Below, piece after piece: positions 1 to 5,096 of a stretch of 5,096 nt of DNA. This DNA is from Bacteroidota bacterium (GTDB lineage: Bacteria; Bacteroidota; Bacteroidia; Chitinophagales; Chitinophagaceae). The stretch spans positions 1 to 5,096 of the forward strand of contig JAEWIW010000141.1 of assembly GCA_023386855.1 (NCBI GenBank), written 5' to 3'. The first letter of the stretch is position 1. Every line of letters starts with the position of its first letter. A model generated the notes under the pieces. It made no database searches, was not told where the DNA came from, and was given only the letters and a program-made list of their open reading frames with translations. Position numbers and translations under genes: made by a program.

Positions 1-1242
1 CTGAAGGAACATTATGGCCGTCCATCTTACTGGAGACCCCACGATCAAACCGGTATCAACGTATTTGAAACTACCAAAGCGCCCGACAGCGTTCCTTTTG
101 AAGGACCCCGCATCCGTTTTGGCGCCGGTTTCACCCAGCAGTTCCAGAACATCAAGCACGAGAACAGTGTAGAGGCTGGCCTTCCATTGTATGAAATGGG
201 CCCCGGCTTCAACCTGGCCATGGCAAACCTTTACATGGATATTCAACTGGCCGATGGTATCCGCCTGGATGTAACCACTTATATGTCGAGCCGTCACCAC
301 CAGGAAACCTGGGTAAAAGGTGGATATATCCAGTTTGATAAACTGCCCTTCAAAGGTGCTTTCTGGGATAAGCTGATGGACGTTGCAACCATCAAGATCG
401 GTCACTTCGAGATCAACTATGGCGACCAGCACTTCCGCAGAACTGATGGTGGTAATGCGATCTACAATCCATTTATCGAGAACTATATCGTGGATGCATT
501 TTCTACAGAGATCGGCGGAGAGGTTTACCTGCAAAAGAACGGTTTGTTCGGTATGGTGGGTATGACCAATGGTACCATCAACGCTTCTATCAACAAGCAG
601 GCTGCTGATATTGATAAAGACTCTTCCAAAAATCCTGCTGTATATTTCAAAGCAGGTTTGGACAAGACCCTCAACAGTGGTTTAAGAGTAAGGGTTACCG
701 GTTCTGCTTACCTGAACAACAGGAGTGTACGTAACGTATTGTATGCTGGCGACCGTACCGGTTCACACTACTGGGGCGCAATGGAAGCAAAAGGTGCTGC
801 ACTGGGAACAGCTTTTACATCAGGCCGCTTCTCTCCAAACTTCTCAAGGAATGTGCAGTCATTCATGCTGAACGGTTTCATGAAGTATAAAGGAGCTGAA
901 GTATTCGGTACACTGGAAACTTCAAAAGGTAACGCTGCTAACGTAAGTGATCCTGAAAAGCGCACCATGAACCAGTTTGCTGTTGAAGGTATCTATCGCT
1001 TTGGAGCAAGAGAGAATGTATTCGTAGGTGCACGTTATAACACAGTGAATTCAGAACTTCCAGGATATACTGATAAAGTGGATATCAAACGCACTACTTT
1101 CAGTGCAGGATGGTTCCTGACAAGAAACGTGTTGCTGAAAGGCGAGATCATGAACCAGAAGTATAATGGATTCAAATCAACCGATATCCGTAACGGTGGT
1201 AAGTTCAATGGTTATGCTATTGAAGCTGTTATTGGATTCTAA
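1..1242 (+). CDS. Outer-membrane porin-like beta-barrel protein (5' end outside window)
   Basis: The reading frame is open from base 1 to the TAA at 1240-1242, giving 413 visible residues, so the true start lies upstream of the window. A TTG at 187 could be mistaken for a start, but the open frame to its left argues against this: it reads well and carries barrel-like sequence (for example RIRFGAGFTQQFQ near residues 39-51). The protein is built from alternating short amphipathic strands rich in Gly, Tyr, Phe and Asn. It ends in IEAVIGF, and a terminal Phe is the usual signal for BAM-dependent insertion of outer-membrane barrels. It also has a porin-like WVKGGYIQFDKLPF segment and an acidic/aromatic loop with GDQHFRRTDGG. 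It resembles Bacteroidota porins of the phosphate-selective/OprP-like type in general layout, but the substrate cannot be inferred. A strong terminator follows at once, so it is the last gene of its transcript. Confidence 0.85.
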   Translation: MKEHYGRPSYWRPHDQTGINVFETTKAPDSVPFEGPRIRFGAGFTQQFQNIKHENSVEAGLPLYEMGPGFNLAMANLYMDIQLADGIRLDVTTYMSSRHHQETWVKGGYIQFDKLPFKGAFWDKLMDVATIKIGHFEINYGDQHFRRTDGGNAIYNPFIENYIVDAFSTEIGGEVYLQKNGLFGMVGMTNGTINASINKQAADIDKDSSKNPAVYFKAGLDKTLNSGLRVRVTGSAYLNNRSVRNVLYAGDRTGSHYWGAMEAKGAALGTAFTSGRFSPNFSRNVQSFMLNGFMKYKGAEVFGTLETSKGNAANVSDPEKRTMNQFAVEGIYRFGARENVFVGARYNTVNSELPGYTDKVDIKRTTFSAGWFLTRNVLLKGEIMNQKYNGFKSTDIRNGGKFNGYAIEAVIGF

Positions 1243-1270
1243 TACAATAAGGGTGTATTATGTGTAAATA

Positions 1271-1302
1271 AAAAGCCGGGTGACCTGTTCACCCGGTTTT
1301 TT
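1271..1302 (+). terminator. Intrinsic terminator of the porin-like gene
   Basis: An 8-bp perfect stem CCGGGTGA (1276-1283) and TCACCCGG (1289-1296) encloses the loop CCTGT and is followed by six T (1297-1302). Four A at 1271-1274 can extend the stem with the T tract, so it may also work weakly on the opposite strand. It lies 28 nt after the stop codon at 1242 and separates the barrel gene from the YceI-like gene. Confidence 0.9.
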
Positions 1303-1320
1303 AATAAATGAAAATGCCTA

Positions 1321-1328
1321 TATATTAG
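1321..1328 (+). promoter_or_regulatory. Candidate -7 box of the YceI-like gene
   Basis: TATATTAG matches the Bacteroidota -7 consensus TAnnTTTG at all fixed positions but one. It ends 6 nt before the ATG at 1335, so a transcript starting about 6-7 nt downstream would have almost no leader. No clean TTG -33 element is visible; the T tract of the preceding terminator lies at about the right distance. The call rests on the box alone. Confidence 0.4.
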
Positions 1329-1334
1329 CAGACC

Positions 1335-1916
1335 ATGAATTACATGCTACTTATCATATTCCATTTGTTTTTTCATCCTCCCGATGCAAGGGTTGCAGAA
1401 AGATGGGTGATTGAAAAGAGCAGTATATTCACCATCGAAGGCAAGTCGAATGTTTCGGATTTCAAATGCCAGACCTCCCAATACCTGAACAAAGACACGA
1501 TTATCATCTTCAGTGATTCTGACCCAACTGTACCACTGACTTTCGAGGGAGGATTGAATGTGATGATCAAATGGTTCAATTGTGAGCAGCAGTTGATGAC
1601 CAAGGAAATGTACCGCACACTGAAGGAAAAGGAAAAGCCGGAAATGAAGATCAACCTGGTTAACGTGGGAAGGTTTACCAAAAGCGGACAGAAAGTGTTG
1701 GGTTTAGTGGATGTGAATATGGCGGGAGTGACCAAAAGATTCGAGATATTGTTTTTGGTGCAAATGCCCGACAGGGATCATATTACTTTTACCGGGATCC
1801 GTCAATTATCGTTTTCAGATTTCAAGTTAAAACCCCCGGTAAAGCTTGCAGGACTGGTGAAAGTGGAGGAGGATATTTTAGTGAAATTCAAGATCAGCCT
1901 GCGGGTTGCCGGATAG
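1335..1916 (+). CDS. YceI-like domain exported protein
   Basis: This is a 193-residue protein. A short hydrophobic stretch at residues 4-13 (MLLIIFHLFF) looks like the core of a signal peptide, with possible cleavage near residues 17-21. The mature part has the YceI-like pattern: WVIEKSSIFTIEGKSNVSDF at 24-43, a central block of charged residues around 88-103 (TKEMYRTLKEKEKPEMKI), then LGLVDVNMAGVTKRF at 122-136, corresponding to the G.L.I.GVTK element, and a final pair of beta strands at 148-190. YceI proteins are secreted lipocalin-like barrels that in some members bind isoprenoids; the ligand here is unknown. Cys45 and Cys83 are the only cysteines of the mature part and could pair. ATG 1335 is used because it follows the promoter-like box; ATG 1344 is an in-frame alternative. 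The gene ends 26 nt before the next + strand gene. Confidence 0.72.
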   Translation: MNYMLLIIFHLFFHPPDARVAERWVIEKSSIFTIEGKSNVSDFKCQTSQYLNKDTIIIFSDSDPTVPLTFEGGLNVMIKWFNCEQQLMTKEMYRTLKEKEKPEMKINLVNVGRFTKSGQKVLGLVDVNMAGVTKRFEILFLVQMPDRDHITFTGIRQLSFSDFKLKPPVKLAGLVKVEEDILVKFKISLRVAG

Positions 1917-1934
1917 GCTGTTTTGTTATATTCG
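1906..1934 (+). promoter_or_regulatory. Candidate promoter of the membrane protein gene
   Basis: TTG at 1906-1908 and TATATTCG at 1927-1934 are 18 nt apart. This fits the Bacteroidota -33/-7 arrangement (TTG, then TAnnTTTG with one mismatch). The -33 element lies inside the end of the upstream gene, and the -7 box ends 8 nt before the ATG at 1943. The gene may also be read through from the YceI-like gene. The assignment is an inference from motif and spacing. Confidence 0.4.
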
Positions 1935-1942
1935 TTCAATAT

Positions 1943-2350
1943 ATGAAAAGAGTACTGTTATCACTTGCCATAGCATCCATCGTTCTTTTGGTGATGAGCC
2001 TTATTATGCTAAGGCTATCTTTTTATTTATTTCCAGGAGTTACAATGGAATACTTAAGCCCGGTTTTCCGTAATGCGGGCAAAATGGATTGGCTATTTTA
2101 CCTGCATCCTGTGATTTTAAGTATCGCTCTTAAATGGTTCTGGGAAAGATATAAAAGTGATTTTACCGGTCACTTTATCTGGCGAGCATTTGAAGTGGCG
2201 CTTGTTTATGGTATTGTAGCGATGATACCGGTATTATGGCTGACCTTCAGTGCTATTGATGTTTCACTTCAAATGATCCTGACCTGGATGCTGTATGGAT
2301 TTGTGCAGGCTTTCTCTGCCGGTATTGTTTATGCCAGGATGAATCCTTGA
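1943..2350 (+). CDS. Small four-helix integral membrane protein, unknown function
   Basis: This is a 135-residue, strongly hydrophobic protein. Likely membrane segments are residues 4-30, about 49-67, 83-103 and 109-130, with a basic N-terminus (MKR) and a polar loop at 67-77 (FWERYKSDFTG). There is a conserved-looking aromatic cluster LKWFWERY at 63-70. I do not recognise the family, and no catalytic motif is visible. It lies 26 nt after the YceI-like gene on the same strand, so co-transcription is possible, but a promoter-like sequence directly precedes it. Its stop is 6 bp from the stop of the convergent Asp-box gene. The hydrophobic periodicity and lack of internal stops make it a credible gene despite the small size. 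Confidence 0.75.
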   Translation: MKRVLLSLAIASIVLLVMSLIMLRLSFYLFPGVTMEYLSPVFRNAGKMDWLFYLHPVILSIALKWFWERYKSDFTGHFIWRAFEVALVYGIVAMIPVLWLTFSAIDVSLQMILTWMLYGFVQAFSAGIVYARMNP

Positions 2351-2356
2351 TATGGA

Positions 2357-3370
2357 TCACCATTCCAGTTTGGCAATCCGGCCCCCTGGACCGGCGAGTA
2401 AGACCAGTTTTCCTTTTTTACTTTTTCTAACTACATGATAGGGTGCCCTTGAAATGTTCTTCCAGGTTTTGCCTCCATCAGAAGAAACATCCACTCCACT
2501 GGTTCCACAGGAAACCAGCCTGTTGGCATCGAGGTATTCTACGCAACTTTTATAACCTGAAGGCGGCTTCTCAGGTGTAATCCAGGTTGTTCCCCCGTCG
2601 TGTGTATAAATGCTATTTTTTTCACTGCTGGAATCTGCTGCAAAATCACCTCCTACGATATAGAAGGTTTTACCGCCATTTCTTTTTTTCCAATCTAACA
2701 CTGCAATGGAATTGGCACCAGTTGTTTCCTTACCTTGTAAAAGGGGGAGATCAACCGATTTCCCTTTCAGGAACAGCCTTGATCTTTTACCCCCCGTGAT
2801 AAAACAGGCTTCATCAAGATCAAGGGGTTTGATATTGGTTCCACTGGCGGCGAAACAGGCTTCACCACTATCGGCAGCAGGCAAATTTTCTTCTGGAAGT
2901 GCCTGCCAGCTTTTACCCCCGTCAAAGGTCCTGGCCATAAAAAATTTTCCATTAATAGGATCCCCGATCACGATGCCGCTTTGTTCATTCCAGAATGCCA
3001 TGGCATCAAGGAACATTCCTTTGTTTCCATTTTCATATACCGTTTTCCATGACCGGCCTCCATCAGCAGTCCGGAGAATTACCGCCGGTTCGTCAACCGC
3101 CATGATTACTGCATTATCATTATCAAAGGCCTCAATATCGCGAAAATCACGGTTGCCGAATCCTTCCACAGGAAAGTATTCCCAGGTTTTACCCCCATCC
3201 ATGGTTTTTCCAACCATTCCCTTACTGCCGCTGATCCATCCTACCTTCTTGTTGACCACACTTAAACCACGTATTGAGATCTTTTGGGAGCTGTCGACGA
3301 GTATAACCTGCTGGGCCCTGCTGTGCAACAGGAGCAGGAAAAAAAAGCAGGTGAAGAGGAAGGATTTCAT
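2357..3370 (-). CDS. Secreted Asp-box (Ycf48/HCF136-like) beta-propeller protein
   Basis: With the start at 3370 the protein has 337 residues and a clear signal peptide: MKSF, a run of Phe/Leu, then HSRAQ with cleavage near residue 20. The body carries five Asp-box (BNR-like) repeats of the form S/T-x-D-G-G-x-S/T-W: TMDGGKTW 56-63, TADGGRSW 101-108, TFDGGKSW 148-155, THDGGTTW 256-263 and SSDGGKTW 296-303. Such repeats mark blades of a beta-propeller, as in sialidases and the Ycf48 photosystem II assembly factor. Bacteroidota homologues are often labelled 'oxidoreductase' without support. No sialidase catalytic set is evident, so a binding or scaffold role outside the cytoplasm is more likely. 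The frame stays open 16 codons upstream to 3418, but those codons lie partly in the palindromic repeat and precede the signal peptide, so 3370 is chosen. It follows the rhodanese-thioredoxin gene by 79 bp and may share its transcript. Confidence 0.82.
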   Translation of the reverse strand: MKSFLFTCFFFLLLLHSRAQQVILVDSSQKISIRGLSVVNKKVGWISGSKGMVGKTMDGGKTWEYFPVEGFGNRDFRDIEAFDNDNAVIMAVDEPAVILRTADGGRSWKTVYENGNKGMFLDAMAFWNEQSGIVIGDPINGKFFMARTFDGGKSWQALPEENLPAADSGEACFAASGTNIKPLDLDEACFITGGKRSRLFLKGKSVDLPLLQGKETTGANSIAVLDWKKRNGGKTFYIVGGDFAADSSSEKNSIYTHDGGTTWITPEKPPSGYKSCVEYLDANRLVSCGTSGVDVSSDGGKTWKNISRAPYHVVRKSKKGKLVLLAGPGGRIAKLEW

Positions 3371-3392
3371 TTCCGTTAAGTTTGAGGTGAAG

Positions 3393-3437
3393 GACCCCGT
3401 GCCACGGGGCCGTGCCACGCCCCCGTGCCACGGGGTC
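3393..3437. repeat. GC-rich triple palindrome, copy 1
   Basis: This is a 45-bp element, 37 of 45 bases G or C, made of two 17-nt inverted arms (3393-3409 and 3421-3437) around an 11-nt centre (3410-3420). Each arm is itself a palindrome, CCCCGTG-C-CACGGGG, and the centre contains CGTGCCACG, so the core CGTGCCACG occurs three times. The element can fold as one long hairpin or as three small ones. It differs from copy 2 (4653-4696) at one internal base (C at 3402, G in copy 2) and at its last base, and has the same orientation. It begins 12 nt after the stop of the rhodanese-thioredoxin gene on the - strand and has no T tract, so it is not a standard terminator. A role in 3' mRNA protection or protein binding is inference. 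Confidence 0.92.
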
Positions 3438-3449
3438 GCCTGGTCAGTA

Positions 3450-4133
3450 TTAATTTAATCTCGATTTCAATTCTTCAAGACTTGCAACACCTTCTTTTCT
3501 CCAGGATTCCTTGCCGTCTTTATAAACAATAAATGTAGGAAGGCTTTCCACTTTAAGGGTTTTCATGATTTCCGTTGCGTCGTCTGCATTGACTCTTACC
3601 AGTTTTGAGCCTTTATCAAGCTGCTTTTCCAGTTTGGCCAGCACAGGTTCCATCTTTTTACAGGGAGGGCACCAGGGGGCTCCAAAATCAACCAGTACTG
3701 TTTTGCCAGAGCCGATCAATGACTTATATTCTTCCTTACTCATAGACCCGGTATTTTCAATGGCCTCATAAGGCTGGTCCTGTGCTTTCCATGCAGTGAA
3801 TCCACCCTTCAGTTCTACAATATTGGTAAAGCCATTGTTCCTAAGCCATTTTCCAGCCGCTGAACTTCTTCCTCCACTGGCACAATACACATACACGGGC
3901 CTGGATTTATCGAGGAAACTAACCCTTCTCTTGAATTCTTCCTTATCCATCCAGTCGGCCAGCAGGGAATGGGCAATAAACCCTTTCTGATGTTCACCAG
4001 GTGTTCTTACATCAAGCACCTGTACATCCTTATTTTTCACTCCTGCTGCAAACTGATCAACGGATACTTCCTGCGATTGCGCTGAACCACAAGCCAGTCC
4101 TGCCACGCACATCAATAAAAAAAGATATTTCAT
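3450..4133 (-). CDS. Exported rhodanese-thioredoxin fusion protein
   Basis: The 227-residue protein starts at 4133 with a signal peptide (MKYLFLLMCVAGLACGSAQ). Cys15 gives a weak lipoprotein-like site, but Gly at -3 makes ordinary cleavage near residue 18-21 equally possible. Residues 22-122 form one rhodanese domain: DVRTPGEH at 41-48 and the active-site loop CASGGRS at 84-90, with Cys84 as the persulfide-forming cysteine. Residues 130-227 form a thioredoxin domain with WCPPC at 154-158 and the cis-proline of SLPTF (Pro199). The two domains suggest periplasmic sulfur transfer or thiol-disulfide exchange in which the thioredoxin half could reduce the persulfide of the rhodanese half; this is inferred. 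The frame is open to 4250, but that extension crosses the terminator at 4202-4226, so the start at 4133 is preferred. The downstream neighbour is the Asp-box gene, 79 bp away. Confidence 0.9.
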   Translation of the reverse strand: MKYLFLLMCVAGLACGSAQSQEVSVDQFAAGVKNKDVQVLDVRTPGEHQKGFIAHSLLADWMDKEEFKRRVSFLDKSRPVYVYCASGGRSSAAGKWLRNNGFTNIVELKGGFTAWKAQDQPYEAIENTGSMSKEEYKSLIGSGKTVLVDFGAPWCPPCKKMEPVLAKLEKQLDKGSKLVRVNADDATEIMKTLKVESLPTFIVYKDGKESWRKEGVASLEELKSRLN

Positions 4134-4154
4134 TATGTTGGTTATTATTAGGGC

Positions 4155-4184
4155 TAAAAATACTGGAATTCCCGCAATAGCGAA
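4155..4184 (-). promoter_or_regulatory. Candidate promoter of the rhodanese-thioredoxin gene
   Basis: On the - strand, TATTTTTA (4162 down to 4155) matches TAnnTTTG except for the last base. TTCG (4184 down to 4181) is a possible -33 element 18 nt upstream, with C instead of the usual G at its third position. The box lies 21 nt before the ATG at 4133 and downstream of the terminator at 4202-4226, so the gene needs a promoter in about this place. Motif match is only fair. Confidence 0.35.
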
Positions 4185-4201
4185 TACCGGCCACTGCCAA
4201 T

Positions 4202-4226
4202 AAAAAACCCCCGACATTGTCGGGGG
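4202..4226 (-). terminator. Intrinsic terminator upstream of the rhodanese-thioredoxin gene
   Basis: Read on the - strand, CCCCCGAC (4226-4219), loop AAT and GTCGGGGG (4215-4208) form an 8-bp GC-rich stem followed by six T (4207-4202). It terminates leftward transcription coming from the aminopeptidase side, 57 nt beyond the stop of the small helix-turn-helix-like ORF. It sets an operon boundary before the rhodanese-thioredoxin gene. On the + strand there is no T tract after the stem. Confidence 0.88.
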
Positions 4227-4283
4227 CAGTTCTTTCAGTCGACCAACCATAATTCTTTCATCGGTACGGGACTTTCGTTTTTT

Positions 4284-4547
4284 CTAATCTTGTTCTACTC
4301 CGGTCTGGGTTTTCAGGATATCGACTGGGTCTTTCACGTGATACTGATTTTTTTGGTTTTTCGGATCTTGAATCAGTTCATAAACGGTTGTTCTGGATAT
4401 TCGGATGATCAGTGCAAACCATTTTGCTGAGTGATCTCCTTGTTTTTCAAAGGATCTGGTTACAGATCTGGATTTTATTTGTCCCTCACAGTATATTGGA
4501 TCAACGGGTACAAAATTAACAGCAGTAAGTATTCTTTCAAAGAGCAT
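4284..4547 (-). CDS. Small protein with helix-turn-helix-like segment, possible gene remnant
   Basis: This ORF of 87 residues starts at ATG 4547, preceded 5 nt upstream by AAAGGG, with an in-frame TGA further upstream. Residues 38-59 (DHSAKWFALIIRISRTTVYELI) fit a helix-turn-helix pattern: Ala at position 5, a turn before Ile-Ser, then spaced hydrophobics in the recognition helix, though Arg replaces the usual turn Gly. This is reminiscent of the short Xre-like regulators common in Bacteroidota. The 28 residues after the helix-turn-helix are polar and rich in Lys, Gln and Asn and do not resemble the rest of such a domain, so the gene may be truncated or frameshifted. It is AT-rich compared with its neighbours. 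A terminator follows on the same strand 57 nt downstream, which supports transcription through the region but not necessarily translation. No other frame here offers a better protein. Confidence 0.35.
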   Translation of the reverse strand: MLFERILTAVNFVPVDPIYCEGQIKSRSVTRSFEKQGDHSAKWFALIIRISRTTVYELIQDPKNQKNQYHVKDPVDILKTQTGVEQD

Positions 4548-4629
4548 TATTGCCCTTTTATCAGTGTTCAGTTTTTACGCGAGAAATCGTAAAGTTTTCA
4601 TTCGGCCTGTAATTTATCCGGTCGCCTGC

Positions 4630-4645
4630 ATGGTAAAATTACCAT
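4630..4645. repeat. Short palindrome ATGGTAA-AA-TTACCAT
   Basis: This is a perfect 7-bp inverted repeat with a 2-bp centre, 7 bp from the GC-rich repeat and about 80 bp upstream of the start of the helix-turn-helix-like ORF. The spacing of half-sites would suit a dimeric DNA-binding protein. The rest of 4548-4652 shows no other gene or clear promoter. An operator role is speculative. Confidence 0.35.
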
Positions 4646-4652
4646 CGTATTT

Positions 4653-4696
4653 GACCCCGTGGCACGGGGCCGTGCCACGCCCCCGTGCCACGGGGT
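4653..4696. repeat. GC-rich triple palindrome, copy 2
   Basis: This is the second copy of the element at 3393-3437, in the same orientation and 1260 bp away. It has G at 4662 where copy 1 has C, which makes its left arm GACCCCGTGGCACGGGG the exact reverse complement of the right arm of copy 1. It ends 3 nt from the stop codon of the aminopeptidase gene on the - strand, a placement like that of copy 1 after the rhodanese-thioredoxin gene. Flanking bases of the two copies differ and no target-site duplication is visible. Confidence 0.92.
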
Positions 4697-4699
4697 AGG

Positions 4700-5096
4700 T
4701 TAAAATCCTTTTTTCCCCGATTGAAGGGGAGGTAAAACAAAATCATCCAGCACACTTTTCTCTCCGATGGCCTTTTCAATTTCATCCCATTTCCTTGGGG
4801 CTTTCACCGAAAGCAGTTCATAATCTTTCTCTTTGATCAGAAGGTCATCTTCAATTCTAACCGCAATTCCCCACCAGCGTTTATCACAGGCACTGTTCTC
4901 CGGGATATAGATCCCCGGTTCGATGGTGGTCACCATACCTTTCTTCAGCCTGGTATAACTACCCCTGTCATGAACGTCCAGTCCTATATGATGACCCAGC
5001 CCATGCGGGTAATATTTTCCTACTTCTTCAGCTTTCCGGATAATGCCCAGTTTCAACAGGCCATTAGCGATAACTTTTGTTGCCGCGGTATTCAGT
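4700..5096 (-). CDS. Xaa-Pro aminopeptidase, M24B family (C-terminal part; 5' end outside window)
   Basis: Starting from the right edge there are 131 visible residues of a cytoplasmic metallopeptidase that removes an N-terminal residue preceding proline. The frame is open to the window edge, so an apparent TTG start at 5056 is not the real one. The visible part holds the second half of the pita-bread catalytic domain: HGLGHHIGLDVHD at visible residues 31-43, EPGIYIP at 59-65 and VRIEDD at 79-84. By comparison with E. coli PepP (His354, Glu383, Glu406), the metal ligands are His35, Glu59 and Glu82 of the visible part; the two Asp ligands would lie outside the window. The C-terminal tail after residue 100 (KWDEIEKAIGE... 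to GKKGF) is longer than in E. coli PepP. The stop TAA at 4702-4700 lies 3 nt from the palindromic repeat. Confidence 0.93.
   Translation of the reverse strand, partial: LNTAATKVIANGLLKLGIIRKAEEVGKYYPHGLGHHIGLDVHDRGSYTRLKKGMVTTIEPGIYIPENSACDKRWWGIAVRIEDDLLIKEKDYELLSVKAPRKWDEIEKAIGEKSVLDDFVLPPLQSGKKGF

Noticed and set aside
1373..1735. A 120-codon open frame on the - strand opposite the YceI-like gene
   Set aside because: There is no promoter or recognisable domain, and it lies wholly inside a better-supported gene on the other strand.
2706..3458. A 250-codon open frame on the + strand opposite the Asp-box gene
   Set aside because: It is antisense to a gene with a signal peptide and five regular Asp boxes. 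Its sequence is Ser/Pro-rich without a domain, and its end is read from the palindromic repeat. The openness follows from the codon use of the real gene.
3565..3990. Short + strand frames opposite the rhodanese-thioredoxin gene
   Set aside because: They are shadows of a gene whose active-site motifs are unmistakable on the - strand.
4568..4594. Tiny - strand ORF MKTLRFLA before the helix-turn-helix ORF as a leader peptide
   Set aside because: It has eight codons, no clear ribosome binding site or attenuator structure and no family support.
4621..4628. GTCGCCTG, also found at 3435-3442 beside repeat copy 1
   Set aside because: It is only 8 bases, sits on opposite sides of the two repeat copies and has no extended similarity, so chance is the simpler explanation.
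3393..4696. The two palindromic repeats as ends of a composite mobile element carrying the rhodanese-thioredoxin gene
   Set aside because: The copies are in direct orientation, there is no transposase between them and no flanking duplication. The gene between them looks like an ordinary chromosomal gene.
3393..4696. The repeats as a CRISPR array or tRNA-like structures
   Set aside because: There are only two units 1260 bp apart with no regular spacers, and the folding does not give an acceptor stem, anticodon loop or T loop.

Overview
The window looks like a piece of a Bacteroidota chromosome, most likely Chitinophagaceae or a close relative. This rests on the style of the proteins: an outer-membrane barrel ending in Phe, a YceI-like secreted protein, a rhodanese-thioredoxin fusion and an Asp-box (Ycf48-like) secreted protein. 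It also rests on promoter-like boxes close to the Bacteroidota -7 consensus TAnnTTTG. No lineage marker gene is present, so the family-level assignment is an inference.

Layout of the left half (+ strand). Positions 1-1242 hold the 3' part of a gene for an outer-membrane porin-like beta-barrel, closed by a strong intrinsic terminator at 1271-1302. A YceI-like exported protein follows (1335-1916), then a four-helix membrane protein of unknown function (1943-2350). The last two each have a -7-like box only 6-8 nt before the ATG, so their transcripts may be nearly leaderless.

Layout of the right half (- strand, read right to left). It begins with the C-terminal part of an M24B aminopeptidase P (4700-5096, 5' end outside the window). 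Next come a GC-rich palindromic repeat (4653-4696), a short AT-rich ORF with a helix-turn-helix-like segment (4284-4547) and an intrinsic terminator (4202-4226). An exported rhodanese-thioredoxin protein (3450-4133) follows, then a second copy of the repeat (3393-3437) and an Asp-box secreted protein (2357-3370). The last gene converges on the + strand membrane protein gene with only 6 bp between the two stop codons.

How the genes fit together. Most of the encoded proteins appear to be exported or membrane-bound (barrel, YceI-like, membrane protein, rhodanese-thioredoxin, Asp-box protein), but there is no clear single pathway. The rhodanese-thioredoxin and Asp-box genes could be one transcription unit, with the repeat lying in their 79-bp gap.

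The most unusual item is the pair of nearly identical 45-bp, about 82% GC elements. Each contains the core CGTGSCACG three times, and each sits a few bases beyond the stop codon of a - strand gene. They look like a dispersed REP-type palindrome family. I see no convincing new defence or mobile system, no CRISPR array, no tRNA or rRNA and no insertion sequence.
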